A stretch of 64,000 bases of DNA, from NCBI RefSeq assembly GCF_000009905.1, contig NC_006177.1, positions 2,294,001-2,358,000 on the forward strand. The letters are read 5' to 3'. Below the pieces are notes generated by a model. The model saw only the letters and a program-made list of their open reading frames with translations, was not told where the DNA came from and ran no database searches. The first letter of the stretch is position 1. Each line of letters starts with the position of its first letter. Position numbers and translations under genes: made by a program. Of the stretch, positions 45,742 through 54,093 are shown one piece after another. Source of the DNA: Symbiobacterium thermophilum IAM 14863. GTDB taxonomy: Bacteria > Bacillota > Sulfobacillia > Symbiobacteriales > Symbiobacteriaceae.

Positions 45742-45888
45742 CTTCTCCATTCACTGCCACCAGGCAGCGAACCGCCCGAACCCGGCAGCCGTGCCTCCAG
45801 GAGCCGCCTGCGCGACGCCCGGATCGGTCGTGCAGCCGGGGTCACCTCCATGCTGGCCCCCACCCCCTCGCCCGGGCCGCCTTCCCAT

Positions 45889-46617
45889 TTACACGCGCGA
45901 AGCCGCCTGCTTGATGTAGCGGTACAAGTCGACGTCCATGCCGTAGAGCAGCCCGGCGTCAGGGTTGTCCCGATAATACTGCTCGGCGGCCTGCGTCAGC
46001 GGTTCACCGGCGGGCAGGAGCGCGCCGGTGACCTCCTTCCAGCGCCGCGCCAGGGCGGTGACAGCGGGGGCGTCAGGAGCGATCCCCGCGTCGAAGTACC
46101 GGCGGAACTCGGCCACCAGCCGCCGGCCGGTCTCGAACAGCTCCCGCCGGACCGCGGGATCCAATCCCAGGTACTTCTGACGCACCTGTTCGACCTCATC
46201 CCGGCGGAAATGCGGGCTCCCGGTCAGCGTCAGCGCATGGGCCACGGCCATCAGCTCCTCGATGGCCACCGACCCGCCGACCTCCAGGTGATCGTGCAGG
46301 CGCTGCACGTGCGCGCGCACCTCCGTCAGCGCCGCGATCTGCTCGTCCAGCCGGGCCAGCTGGACCTGCAGCATCGCCCGGGGATCCTCGGCGGCATCGC
46401 TGAGCAGCACCTTGATCTCGCGCAGCGAGAACCCCAGCCGCTTCAGCGAGATGATGGAAAGCAGCCTGCGCACGTCGGCGTCCGAGTAGACCCGGTGTCC
46501 CGCCTCGGTACTGGAGGAAGGCGACAGCAGGCCGATGTGATCGTAGTGGTGGAGAGTCCGCACCGTGATGCCGACCCGCCGGGCCAGCTCACCGATCTTC
46601 CAGCCACGCCGGTTCAA
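45889..46617 (-). CDS. MerR-family regulator with TipAS-like effector domain
   Basis: The 242-residue protein has an N-terminal MerR winged helix (WKIGELARRVGITVRTLHHYDHIGLL, given here in part as IGELARRVGI and LHHYDHIGLL), a dimerising coiled coil, and a C-terminal domain with YLGLDPAVRREL and ALARRWKEVTGALL. That domain resembles the TipAS ligand-binding fold, which binds thiopeptides or other hydrophobic drugs. The TTG at 46617 follows AAAGGGGGCAGGG; the frame is open further. It is divergent from hslO, and the intergenic region contains a perfect MerR-type operator/promoter. Confidence 0.88.
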   Translation of the reverse strand: MNRRGWKIGELARRVGITVRTLHHYDHIGLLSPSSSTEAGHRVYSDADVRRLLSIISLKRLGFSLREIKVLLSDAAEDPRAMLQVQLARLDEQIAALTEVRAHVQRLHDHLEVGGSVAIEELMAVAHALTLTGSPHFRRDEVEQVRQKYLGLDPAVRRELFETGRRLVAEFRRYFDAGIAPDAPAVTALARRWKEVTGALLPAGEPLTQAAEQYYRDNPDAGLLYGMDVDLYRYIKQAASRV

Positions 46618-46680
46618 GAACCCTGCCCCCTTTCGGTCTGCCCCGGCCTCCCTTCCGGTGCGCGCCCGTGCGGACGGGGC

Positions 46681-46711
46681 TTGAACCTGACGCAACGTCA
46701 GGTTCTATACT
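46681..46711 (+). promoter_or_regulatory. MerR-type hslO promoter with 19-bp spacer and palindromic operator
   Basis: -35 TTGAAC (46681-46686) and -10 TATACT (46706-46711) are separated by 19 bp, the over-long spacing characteristic of promoters activated by DNA distortion from MerR proteins. A perfect 10-bp inverted repeat, GAACCTGACG-caa-CGTCAGGTTC (46683-46705), fills the spacer. The start codon of hslO is 43 bp downstream. The MerR-family gene starts 64 bp to the left, so it is very likely the regulator. Confidence 0.85.
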
Positions 46712-46753
46712 CGGTGGCAACGACCCTGAGGGAGAGCGAGGGGACCTTCCCAC

Positions 46754-47614
46754 ATGGAGAACTATATCATCAAATCCTTGGGCTTCCATCGAAATGTCCG
46801 AATCCTGTTCGCGGAGACCACCGGGATCGCCCGGGCGGTCTGCCGGCAGGGCCAGGTGGACGGAGCCGCGCTGCGCAAGGCTCTGGCCACCACGGTAACG
46901 GCGGCCGGACTGCTCTGCGGCACGCTGAAGGACCGGCAGCGGCTGACCCTGAAGGTCGGAACCAGCCGGCCGGGCTGCCGGATCTTCGCCGAGGTCGACG
47001 CCGACGGGAACGTCCGCGGATACCTCAGCGACGAATGGCGCTCGGTGCCGGCCGAGGAGGCGGCCGGTGCGCCGCTGCAGCGGCTGATCGGCGACCGCGG
47101 GCAACTCCAGGTGATCAGGGACCTGGGCATGTACCGGGGGTTCAGCGGGATCACCGACATGCCGTACGGGAACATCGTGGATGACCTCGCCCACTACTTC
47201 CGGCAGAGCGAGCAGACGACGACGCGGTTTGTGGTGCATGTGGCACTGGCCGAAGGCGGCGAGGTCGCGGCCTGCCGCGGGGCGATGGCGCAACTGCTGC
47301 CGGGAGCGGACCATGCGTTGCTCGGGGAGATCGAGCAGGTGCTGTGTGACCCGCGAATGGCGGACCCGGGAAACCCGGTGACGGCGTGGCCGAAGCTTCT
47401 GCCCGGCGACGCGGCGGTGCTGGGCATGGCCCCCCTCCGCGCATCCTGCGGCTGCTCCCGAGAGATGTTCCTCCCCATGCTGCGCAGCCTCAGCCCGGCC
47501 GACCTGCGGGAAGCAGTCGCGACCAACCGCAGCCTCGAAGTCGTCTGCCATGCCTGCGGCTGTCGGTACTCGTTCTCCCCCGATGAGATGGCCGCGTGGG
47601 TTCCCGAGCGCTGA
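46754..47614 (+). CDS. hslO: Redox-regulated chaperone Hsp33
   Basis: Hsp33 is a cytoplasmic holdase switched on by oxidation and unfolding of its zinc centre. The 286-residue protein has the conserved N-terminal fold (YIIKSLGFHRNVRILFAETT) and the C-terminal zinc/redox switch CxC-x30-CxxC: C232, C234, C265 and C268. The middle segment GRGQLQVIRDLG-like GDRGQLQVIRDLG and the YFRQSEQTTT loop are family hallmarks. It is transcribed from a MerR-type promoter facing a TipAS-like regulator gene, which is an unusual control for hslO. The stop is followed by the truncated cadherin-like gene on the opposite strand. Confidence 0.95.
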   Translation: MENYIIKSLGFHRNVRILFAETTGIARAVCRQGQVDGAALRKALATTVTAAGLLCGTLKDRQRLTLKVGTSRPGCRIFAEVDADGNVRGYLSDEWRSVPAEEAAGAPLQRLIGDRGQLQVIRDLGMYRGFSGITDMPYGNIVDDLAHYFRQSEQTTTRFVVHVALAEGGEVAACRGAMAQLLPGADHALLGEIEQVLCDPRMADPGNPVTAWPKLLPGDAAVLGMAPLRASCGCSREMFLPMLRSLSPADLREAVATNRSLEVVCHACGCRYSFSPDEMAAWVPER

Positions 47615-47679
47615 CGGAGGCACAGAACGCGGCACCGGTTCGGCCCACAGAACGTGAAACAGCCCGTCGCCTTTCCAGG

Positions 47680-48015
47680 GCGCAAGGTCTTCTCCTCCGA
47701 GGTATCGCTGCCGCCGTTCGCAGTGCCGCCGTCGTCGACGGCCCACACCCGCACCGTGGTCGAGCCGTTGGCGTCCTGCGCGGGCGTGAAGCTGAGGTGG
47801 CCCACCAGCCCGTCGTGGGTGCGGGTCTGGGGGCCTGCGTCCTCCAGGACGGTGATGTCGCCTCCCGGCGTGAAGTCGGGCGGGGCGTTGACGGCGGCGC
47901 TGATGGTGACATCGCCGTACGCCATCGCGGGTGCGTCCCTCCCCCAGGGGCCAGGACCGAACAGGCAGACCAGGAAGTAGGAGAACAGCGGCGGAAACCC
48001 TCGCTTCGCCTTCAT
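47680..48015 (-). pseudogene. Truncated secreted cadherin-like protein, N-terminal remnant
   Basis: From the ATG at 48015 the minus strand encodes a basic start MKAKRG, a hydrophobic signal segment (LFSYFLVCLFG) and about 75 residues of one cadherin-like repeat, ending VWAVDDGGTANGGSDTSEEK. This last part closely matches IWLVDDGGTANGGEDTS in the giant protein at 59-64 kb. After about 47,680 the frame leaves any recognisable repeat and continues antisense through hslO without the expected VNDPP linker. The gene therefore looks like the 5' end of a surface-protein gene cut off by deletion or recombination. A short functional secreted peptide cannot be excluded. Confidence 0.65.
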
Positions 48016-48564
48016 AGGCGTCGGTGAACCCCCCGATCTGATGTCGTGTGTCCTGCGCAAGGAACCCGCTGCCACATGCCGGGCGATGTGTGCCTGCCCT
48101 CTTGCGCGCCAACACGAAAGGCCGCCATCCCAGGGAAGCCGAAGACCTATCCGCCCCGTACAGTACAGCCCGGAAGTAGCCGGAGCTTGAAACCAAACGG
48201 ATGTACCTTCGGCCGCTGTGGTGGCGGCCTTCGACCAGCGGCGTGGCGCCGTCGTTCGCTCAGCAGGCGGGCCCGTCAGGCCTGCAAGGCAGACTGCCAT
48301 GACCATGTATGCGGCACGTTTTCCGTGCCGTAATATTTTGATAGTCTTACGTCAAAGAAAACTGGAGCAAATAGTTGTAATGCGCAACTGACCCCGGGCC
48401 TTCCCGCCATCCCGGTCCAGCCCGTCTGGATCCCCTTAGCCACACGGAGCTAACACCACTATCCCTACATGTTTTCACTACTCGCCTTTTCGGCTCGGGA
48501 AACGCCCCCGCCCGGCCGGCGAACGTCATCGGACCGGCCGCCCACCCCGGGGCGGCCGGTCCGG
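48016..48564. other. 550-bp gap with a small hairpin
   Basis: No gene is supportable. The sequence becomes less GC-rich around 48,320-48,380. CGGCACG (48312-48318) pairs with CGTGCCG (48324-48330) over 5 nt and is followed on the plus strand by TAATATTTTG, giving a terminator-like shape with no obvious upstream gene. On the minus strand TTGACG lies near 48,353, which might be a -35 box for the truncated gene, but the spacing to an AT-rich -10 is poor. Confidence 0.45.
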
Positions 48565-49857
48565 TCATGCTCTCAGCCTCGCTTCCAACTCGTCCACGAA
48601 GTGCCGCGCGGTCCGGCCCGACAGCCCGTTCTGCCACAGGGCCCACCGACGGGCAGCCTCCCGCAGCTCCTCCCGCCCGACGGGCAGGCCCCTGCGGGCG
48701 GCCAGATGCTCGACGATCCGCAAGTACTCCTCCTGGTCCGGGCGCAGGAACAGGATGGTCCGCCCGAACCGGTCGGCCAGCGACAGACGCTCCTCCAGGG
48801 CATCCTGGCCGTGCACCTCCGCCTCCTCCGGGCCGTTCCGGTCGGACCAGCGCTCGGGCACCATATGGCGGCGATTGGTCGTCACGTACAGCACCAGGTT
48901 GGGCGGGCGCCGCGCCAGTGCGCCCTCCAGCAGCGATTTGAACGCCCGGTAACCGGCGTCGTCGGCCTCGAACGTGAGGTCGTCCAGGAAGAGCACAAAC
49001 CGCTGCGGATACCGGCGCACGGTGCGGTACAGGTCGCCCAGGCTGCCGAGCCTGTCCCGGCTCACCTCCACCAGGCGGAGTCCGGCTTCCCCGTACCGCA
49101 GCGCCAGCGCGCGCACCAGCGACGACTTCCCCGTTCCCCGCGGCCCGTAGAGCAGCAGATTCTGGCCGACGCCCCCCCGCAGGAAGGCCTCCGTGTTCTC
49201 CCGGATGGCCGCCTTCTGCTCCTCCAGACCGGCCAGGTCGTCCAGGTCCACCAGGTCGGGCTCCTCCACGGGCAGCAGGGTGGCGCCATCCCACGCCAGG
49301 AACCAGGTGCGGGCCACCGGGCCGAATCCCTGTGCGCGGTGGAAGGCCGCCAGATCGTCCACCAGCTCCGCCCACGCCTCCGCGCGGGCCAGCCTGTGCG
49401 CCATGGACCGGAAGGCGGGAGAGGCGAACGGTCCGGCCCCATCCGCCTCGGGCCGGCCTGCCCAGGTGGGCAGCTGTTCGTCCGCCACGCCGCCCCCCAG
49501 AAGCGCCCGAGTCCGAAGTCGGGAGAGCCGAAAACACCGCTGCAGGTGCATCAGGTCCCACGCAGCCGCGTCCCGGAGCGGTCCGCTGACGGTTCCGGCC
49601 GCGGCAGCCCGGGTGAAGGCGTTGTCGGCACACAGGACGCCGTGGATCACGTAATCCTGCCAGGCGTCGCCGGTCGGCCCCGGCAGGTCGCCCGCCCGGT
49701 ACAGCGCCCGCACCAGATCCAGATAGGCCCCCCGTGCGGCCTCACCCCCTTGGGGCAGCGCCCGCAGGAAGGCCGCCATCGCCGCGCCGGGGCCGCCGGC
49801 GAACAGGTCCTGGTACAGCACCAGGGAGTCCGGCTGCGGCCACACCGAGTCATCCAT
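48565..49857 (-). CDS. DUF815-family AAA+ ATPase
   Basis: The 430-residue protein has an unrecognised helical N-terminal half and a C-terminal AAA+ module: Walker A YGPRGTGKSS, Walker B FVLFLDDLTFE, sensor 1 VTTNRRHMVPE and an arginine-rich sensor region. This matches DUF815 ATPases, conserved but of unknown function. The ATG at 49857 is preferred (AGGGGGG 8 nt upstream); ATG 49863 and a TTG at 49917 that overlaps the upstream stop are alternatives. It is downstream of the coiled-coil gene on the same strand, probably one transcript. Confidence 0.87.
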   Translation of the reverse strand: MDDSVWPQPDSLVLYQDLFAGGPGAAMAAFLRALPQGGEAARGAYLDLVRALYRAGDLPGPTGDAWQDYVIHGVLCADNAFTRAAAAGTVSGPLRDAAAWDLMHLQRCFRLSRLRTRALLGGGVADEQLPTWAGRPEADGAGPFASPAFRSMAHRLARAEAWAELVDDLAAFHRAQGFGPVARTWFLAWDGATLLPVEEPDLVDLDDLAGLEEQKAAIRENTEAFLRGGVGQNLLLYGPRGTGKSSLVRALALRYGEAGLRLVEVSRDRLGSLGDLYRTVRRYPQRFVLFLDDLTFEADDAGYRAFKSLLEGALARRPPNLVLYVTTNRRHMVPERWSDRNGPEEAEVHGQDALEERLSLADRFGRTILFLRPDQEEYLRIVEHLAARRGLPVGREELREAARRWALWQNGLSGRTARHFVDELEARLRA

Positions 49858-49913
49858 CGCCATTTCCCCCCCTGAGGGGGGATTGGCCGGGGACGGGTCC
49901 GATTCCTCTTCCC

Positions 49914-50306
49914 TCAACCGGTCGTCGAGCCCAGTCGCTTCTGCAGGCGGAAGAGCTTCTCATCCAGTTCGAGCCACTTGCTGGCCAGGTAGTCGAGCCG
50001 CTGTTCGATCCTGCGCAGCCGCTCTTCGAATGCGCTGTCCCCAGGACCAGCCTTCGCGCCCGCGGCAGCGGACCCGGACTCGCCCGGTTCGGAGCCCGTG
50101 CCGTCCGACCGGGCCGCGGCGGACGGCTCCCCCTCCGCGCTCCCGGACGGTTCCGCGTTTCCGTTTCCGCCTCCGCCCAGGGCCGCCCGCAACGACTCCA
50201 CGTCGCCCTGCACGCTCTTGATCTTGTACCGCAGGTCCCTCACCTCGCCAATCAGTCCCTCCAGCCGGCTGAAGCTGGCCCTGAGAAGTTCCTCTGTCCT
50301 GTCCAT
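49914..50306 (-). CDS. Coiled-coil protein of unknown function
   Basis: The 130-residue protein has two helical heptad-rich segments: residues 3-45 (ELLRASFSRLEGLIGEVRDL and following) and 90-125 (LRRIEQRLDYLASKWLEL). They are joined by a Gly/Ser/Ala/Glu-rich low-complexity linker of about 45 residues. No signal peptide or catalytic motif is present. The ATG at 50306 has GGGGGTG upstream. Its stop nearly abuts the DUF815 gene, so the two may work together; this is inference from position only. Confidence 0.65.
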   Translation of the reverse strand: MDRTEELLRASFSRLEGLIGEVRDLRYKIKSVQGDVESLRAALGGGGNGNAEPSGSAEGEPSAAARSDGTGSEPGESGSAAAGAKAGPGDSAFEERLRRIEQRLDYLASKWLELDEKLFRLQKRLGSTTG

Positions 50307-50380
50307 CCCTGACACCCCCGCGCCGGTAGTATTCCCCATGGCGCCGGCGAGTTGGGACAGTGCCGTGACCGGGCCGGAGG

Positions 50381-50399
50381 GACACGCGTCACGCGTGTC
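50381..50399. promoter_or_regulatory. Perfect 19-bp palindrome in the divergent regulatory region
   Basis: GACACGCGT-c-ACGCGTGTC is a perfect 9-bp inverted repeat around one base, 75 bp upstream of the coiled-coil gene start. It is a good candidate operator for the minus-strand promoter (an AATTAAT -10-like element lies next to it at about 50,401-50,408). The cognate protein is unknown. Confidence 0.5.
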
Positions 50400-50534
50400 G
50401 ATTAATTCTTGATTTCACATTCATTTCGTTAGAAGGAAAAGCCGCAATCGCGGCGTAAATCTGTGACAGCTTGGTGACGACTGAGTCAGGAGTCAGTACA
50501 TAAACGCGACAGAAGGCTGTGATACCGCAGGATT

Positions 50535-50549
50535 TCACATGACATGTGA
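50535..50549 (+). promoter_or_regulatory. Palindromic operator upstream of the TetR-family gene
   Basis: TCACATG-a-CATGTGA is a perfect 7-bp inverted repeat, 48 bp before the GTG start of the TetR gene. Its place and symmetry fit autoregulation by the TetR protein, as in fatty-acid (FadR/PsrA-like) regulators. The rest of the 50,400-50,534 interval is AT-richer and should hold the promoter. Confidence 0.55.
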
Positions 50550-50596
50550 TTCAGGCGTCAGTTTCACAGCCCGTCGCCGCAGGGGAGGGAGCGCAC

Positions 50597-51355
50597 GTGC
50601 TGCAGTCGCAAAACCGAGCCGAACCATCGTCTCAGCGCCGGCCCGCGGGCGCGCGGGAACGGGGCGAGCTCACCCGGGACCGGCTGCTGGAGGCCGCCGA
50701 GGAGGTGTTCGCGGAGCAGGGGTTCTTCCGCGCTTCCATCGCCGAGATCACCCGTCGGGCGGGCGTGGCCCAGGGCACCTTCTACCTCTACTTCCCGGCG
50801 AAGGAGGAGATCTTCCGCGAGCTGGTGCGGAAGATGAGCCACGACCTGCGCCGGACCCTGCAGGAGGCGGTGGCCCCCATCATCGACCGGCGGGACGCCG
50901 AGCGGGTGGGCCTGGAGACCTTCCTGAAGTTCGTCCTGGAGCGGCGGAACCTGTACACCGTCATGCGGGAGTGCGAGTTCGTCGACCCGGAGCTGCACCG
51001 CTGGTACTACCGGCGGCTGGCCGAGGGCTACGTGCGGGGGCTGCGGCAGGCCATGGCCCGGGGCCAGGTGCGGCAGCTGGACCCCGAGGCCCTGGCCTAC
51101 TTCCTCATGGGCGCGGCCCAGATGATCGGCATGCGCTGGACCTTCTGGGAGAACACCCTGCCGCCGCGCGAGGTCATCGAGACCGTCGTCTCCGTCATCC
51201 TGCACGGCATCGACCCGGCAGGCCTTCCCCGGGAGCCCCGTGCGACGCCCGGGACATCGGAGGGCCACTCCCCCGGTGCGCCGGATGCCGACCCGCCCGC
51301 CGCCCCGGGTGCAGACGCCCCCGGGCCTGAGCCGGAGGCCGGGCCCCGGGCCTAG
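50597..51355 (+). CDS. TetR-family transcriptional regulator
   Basis: The 252-residue protein has a TetR DNA-binding domain (TRDRLLEAAEEVFAEQGFF, then ITRRAGVAQGTFYLYFPAK) at about residues 27-75. A helical ligand domain follows, then a Pro/Ala/Gly-rich C-terminal tail of about 40 residues that is likely disordered. The GTG at 50597 follows AGGGGAGGGA; upstream in-frame codons lack a ribosome site. It is the first gene of a cluster with an acyl-CoA synthetase and a Liv-type importer, so an acyl-CoA or carboxylic acid is a reasonable ligand guess. Confidence 0.9.
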   Translation: MLQSQNRAEPSSQRRPAGARERGELTRDRLLEAAEEVFAEQGFFRASIAEITRRAGVAQGTFYLYFPAKEEIFRELVRKMSHDLRRTLQEAVAPIIDRRDAERVGLETFLKFVLERRNLYTVMRECEFVDPELHRWYYRRLAEGYVRGLRQAMARGQVRQLDPEALAYFLMGAAQMIGMRWTFWENTLPPREVIETVVSVILHGIDPAGLPREPRATPGTSEGHSPGAPDADPPAAPGADAPGPEPEAGPRA

Positions 51356-51460
51356 CCCAACTCCCGGCCCCACACCGAGTCGCCAACCGGGCCGGGCCCA
51401 GGTCCCCGGCCCCGCAGCCCGGCCCGGATGACCATCCCAACCGAATGCGAGGTGAGCGGT

Positions 51461-52999
51461 GTGTACGAGATCAGCTACTGGGTCGAGGCGCAGGCGTGGA
51501 TGCGCCCCGACAAGGTCGCCCTGGTGGGCAGCCGGGAGCTGTGGACCTACCGGGACCTGCACGACCGGGTCGTGCGCCTCAGCCGGGCCTTCCGGAACCG
51601 GCTGGGGCTGGAGCCCGGCGGCCGGATTGCCATCTACAGCGGCAACTGCCTGGAGTACCTCCTGGTGCTGCTGGCGGCGTCCCGGGCGGGGCTCGTCCTG
51701 GTCCCCCTCAACTGGCGGCTGACGCCGGGCGAACTGGAGTATCAACTGCGGGACAGCGGCACCAGGCGGATCCTGTGCAGCGCGGAGTACGCGGCCGCGG
51801 CCGCCGAGCTGACCGGCCGCATCGGCCTGGAGCCGCCCGTGCGGATCACGCCCGCGGCCGAGCCGGACTCGCTGCCGGACCTGGCCGGGCTGCTGGACGC
51901 CGAACCGAGCGGGCTGGAGCCGCCGGGCGAGCGGGACCCCCAGCCCTGGGACCGGCCGCTCCTGATCTGCTACACCTCCGGCACCACCGGCCGGCCCAAG
52001 GGCGCGGTGCTGAACTCCGTCAACATGTTCTTCAACGCCATCAACAACCTGCTGACCATCGACCTGCGGGCGGATGACGTCTGCATCACCCTGTTGCCCC
52101 TGTTCCACATCGGCGGGATCAACCTCTTCACCCTGCCGGCGCTCTTCGCGGGCGGCCGGGTGGTGGTACCCGACCGGTTCGACCCGGATCAGGCCGTACG
52201 GCTGATTCAGGAGGAGAAGGTGACCGTGGTCTTCGGCGTGCCCACCGTACACCAGCGGCTGCTGGAGGCCATCGACCGGCTGAAGCCCGACCTCTCCCAC
52301 GTCCGGATGTTCTACAGCGGCGGCGCCCCGTGCCCCGTTCCGCTGATCCGGGCCTTCCAGGAGCGGGGCTACCGGTTCGGCCAGGGCTACGGGCTTACGG
52401 AGACCGCACCCACCGTCTTCATGCTGCTGGAGGACGACTTCGCCCGGAAGCCCGGCAGCATCGGGCGGCCGGCGCCGTTCAACCGGGTGCGGGTCATCGA
52501 CCCGGCCACCGGGCAGCCCGTGCCGCCGGGCGGCGTGGGCGAGATCACGGTCCGGGGGCCCAACGTCTTCACCGCCTACTGGCAGAACGAAAAGGCCACG
52601 GCCGAAGCCATCCGGAACGGCTGGTTCCACACCGGGGACCTCGCCCGGATCGACGAGGAGGGCTTCGTCACCATCGCCGGACGGCTGAAGGAGATGATCA
52701 TCTCCGGCGGCGAGAACATCTACCCGGTCGAGGTGGAACAGGCGATCCAGACCCATCCGGCCGTGGTGGAGGCGGCCGTCTTCGGCGTGCCGCACCCGGA
52801 GTGGGGCGAGGTGCCCCATGCGGCCGTTCTGCTGGAGCCCGGCGCGTCGGTCACCGAGGAGGAGCTCAGGGCCCACTGCCTCGCCCGGCTCGGCAAGTAC
52901 AAGATCCCCAGGCGGTTCTTCATCCTGGATGAACTGCCCCGCAACGCGGCGGGCAAGGTGGTCAAGAGCCGCCTGGCCGAGATCACCCGCGACATGTGA
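51461..52999 (+). CDS. Acyl-CoA synthetase (AMP-forming, fatty-acid/aromatic acid type)
   Basis: The 512-residue enzyme activates a carboxylic acid to its acyl-CoA through an acyl-adenylate. It has the ATP-binding P-loop YTSGTTGRPKGA, the adenylate motif GYGLTETAP, HTGDLARIDEEGF, the hinge GRLKEMIISGGENIYPVEVE, and the catalytic C-terminal lysine in NAAGKVVKSRL. The GTG at 51461 follows GAGGTGA; an in-frame ATG at 51428 would add 11 residues. It is followed 22 bp later by the KAS III-like gene. Substrate chain length is not readable from the sequence. Confidence 0.9.
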   Translation: MYEISYWVEAQAWMRPDKVALVGSRELWTYRDLHDRVVRLSRAFRNRLGLEPGGRIAIYSGNCLEYLLVLLAASRAGLVLVPLNWRLTPGELEYQLRDSGTRRILCSAEYAAAAAELTGRIGLEPPVRITPAAEPDSLPDLAGLLDAEPSGLEPPGERDPQPWDRPLLICYTSGTTGRPKGAVLNSVNMFFNAINNLLTIDLRADDVCITLLPLFHIGGINLFTLPALFAGGRVVVPDRFDPDQAVRLIQEEKVTVVFGVPTVHQRLLEAIDRLKPDLSHVRMFYSGGAPCPVPLIRAFQERGYRFGQGYGLTETAPTVFMLLEDDFARKPGSIGRPAPFNRVRVIDPATGQPVPPGGVGEITVRGPNVFTAYWQNEKATAEAIRNGWFHTGDLARIDEEGFVTIAGRLKEMIISGGENIYPVEVEQAIQTHPAVVEAAVFGVPHPEWGEVPHAAVLLEPGASVTEEELRAHCLARLGKYKIPRRFFILDELPRNAAGKVVKSRLAEITRDM

Positions 53000-53021
53000 A
53001 CGACGAAGGAGGACGCGACCC

Positions 53022-54056
53022 GTGGACAGACAGACCACAGCTTCCGCCGGGCCGCCGGCGGTGAGCCTGCTGGGCGTCAGCGTCTACATGCCCGACCGGG
53101 TGGAACCGGCGGAGGCCATCGCCGAGCAGGCGGGGCTGCCCCGGGAGGTCGTCGAGGCCAAGTTCGGCCTGAAGGCCAAGCGGCGGGCCGCGCCCGACGA
53201 GCACGTCTCCGACATGGCCGTCAGGGCGGCGCGCCCCCTCCTGGACCTGGTGGACCCGGCGGCCATCGATGCCGTGATCTACTTCGGCAGCCCGCACAAG
53301 GACTACTACGTCTGGATGGCGGCGCCCAAGATCCAGCATGAGCTGGGGCTCTCCTCCGCCACCGCGTTCGAGGTGGCAGCCGTCAGCGCCGGCTGCCCCA
53401 TCGCCCTCAACGTCGCCCGGTCGCTGCTCATCGCCAACCCCGCCCTGCGCAACGTCCTGCTGGTGGGGGCCAGCCGGGAGTCCTACCTGATCGACTACGG
53501 CAACGTCCGCTCCCGCTTCATGTTCAACTTCGGCGACGGCGCGGCGGCGGCGCTGGTCGGCCGGGGACCGGGCAAGGCCCGGGTGCTGGCCACCGCGGCC
53601 GTCACGGACGGTTCGTTCCACGATTTCGTGCGGGTGCCCGCGGGCGGCTCCCGCCACCCGGCCAGCCACGAGACCGTGGCCGGCCGCATGCACTGCTTCG
53701 ACGTGACCGACCCCGCCGCCATGAAGGAGCGGCTGGATCCGGTGTCGGCGCAGCGGTTCATCGGGGTCGCGCGGGCCGCCGCCGAGCAGAGCGGCTTCCG
53801 ACCCGAGGAGATCCGCTTCGTCGGCATGCTGCACACCAAGCGCTCCCTCTTCGACCAGGTGATGGCCGCCCTCGGCATCCCGCCCGAGCGGCAGGTCTAT
53901 CTGGACGAGTACGGCCACATGTCGGCCATCGACCCGCTGGTCGCCCTCTACGAGGCCGAACGAAGGGCGCTGCTCGCCCCGGGCGACCTGGCGGTGCTCC
54001 TGAGCGCTGGAACCGGCTACACCTGGGCGGCCACCGCCATCCGGTGGGGCCCGTAG
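53022..54056 (+). CDS. 3-oxoacyl-ACP synthase III-like (thiolase-fold condensing) enzyme
   Basis: The 344-residue thiolase-fold protein has the nucleophile cysteine in VSAGCPIAL (C125) and conserved FGDGAAAALVG. At the positions of the FabH histidine and asparagine it reads GMLHTKRSLFD and YGHMSAIDPL, so the histidine is present but the usual GNTSAAS asparagine is a histidine. It may therefore not carry out standard decarboxylative condensation, and a HMG-CoA synthase-like or acyl transfer reaction is possible. The GTG at 53022 has AAGGAGGA upstream. It lies between the acyl-CoA synthetase and the Liv-type importer. Confidence 0.8.
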   Translation: MDRQTTASAGPPAVSLLGVSVYMPDRVEPAEAIAEQAGLPREVVEAKFGLKAKRRAAPDEHVSDMAVRAARPLLDLVDPAAIDAVIYFGSPHKDYYVWMAAPKIQHELGLSSATAFEVAAVSAGCPIALNVARSLLIANPALRNVLLVGASRESYLIDYGNVRSRFMFNFGDGAAAALVGRGPGKARVLATAAVTDGSFHDFVRVPAGGSRHPASHETVAGRMHCFDVTDPAAMKERLDPVSAQRFIGVARAAAEQSGFRPEEIRFVGMLHTKRSLFDQVMAALGIPPERQVYLDEYGHMSAIDPLVALYEAERRALLAPGDLAVLLSAGTGYTWAATAIRWGP

Positions 54057-54093
54057 TCATCCCTTTCACTCGCTTCGCGGAGGTGGATCTCTC

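Noticed and set aside
44460-45863. Overlapping open frames across array C
   Set aside because: Same reasons as for array B; frames run through both arms and loops with no codon preference.
47194-48306. Full-length minus-strand gene of 370 codons over hslO
   Set aside because: Only the part upstream of about 47,680 resembles a real protein; the rest is antisense to hslO, whose zinc-switch cysteines and fold are intact.
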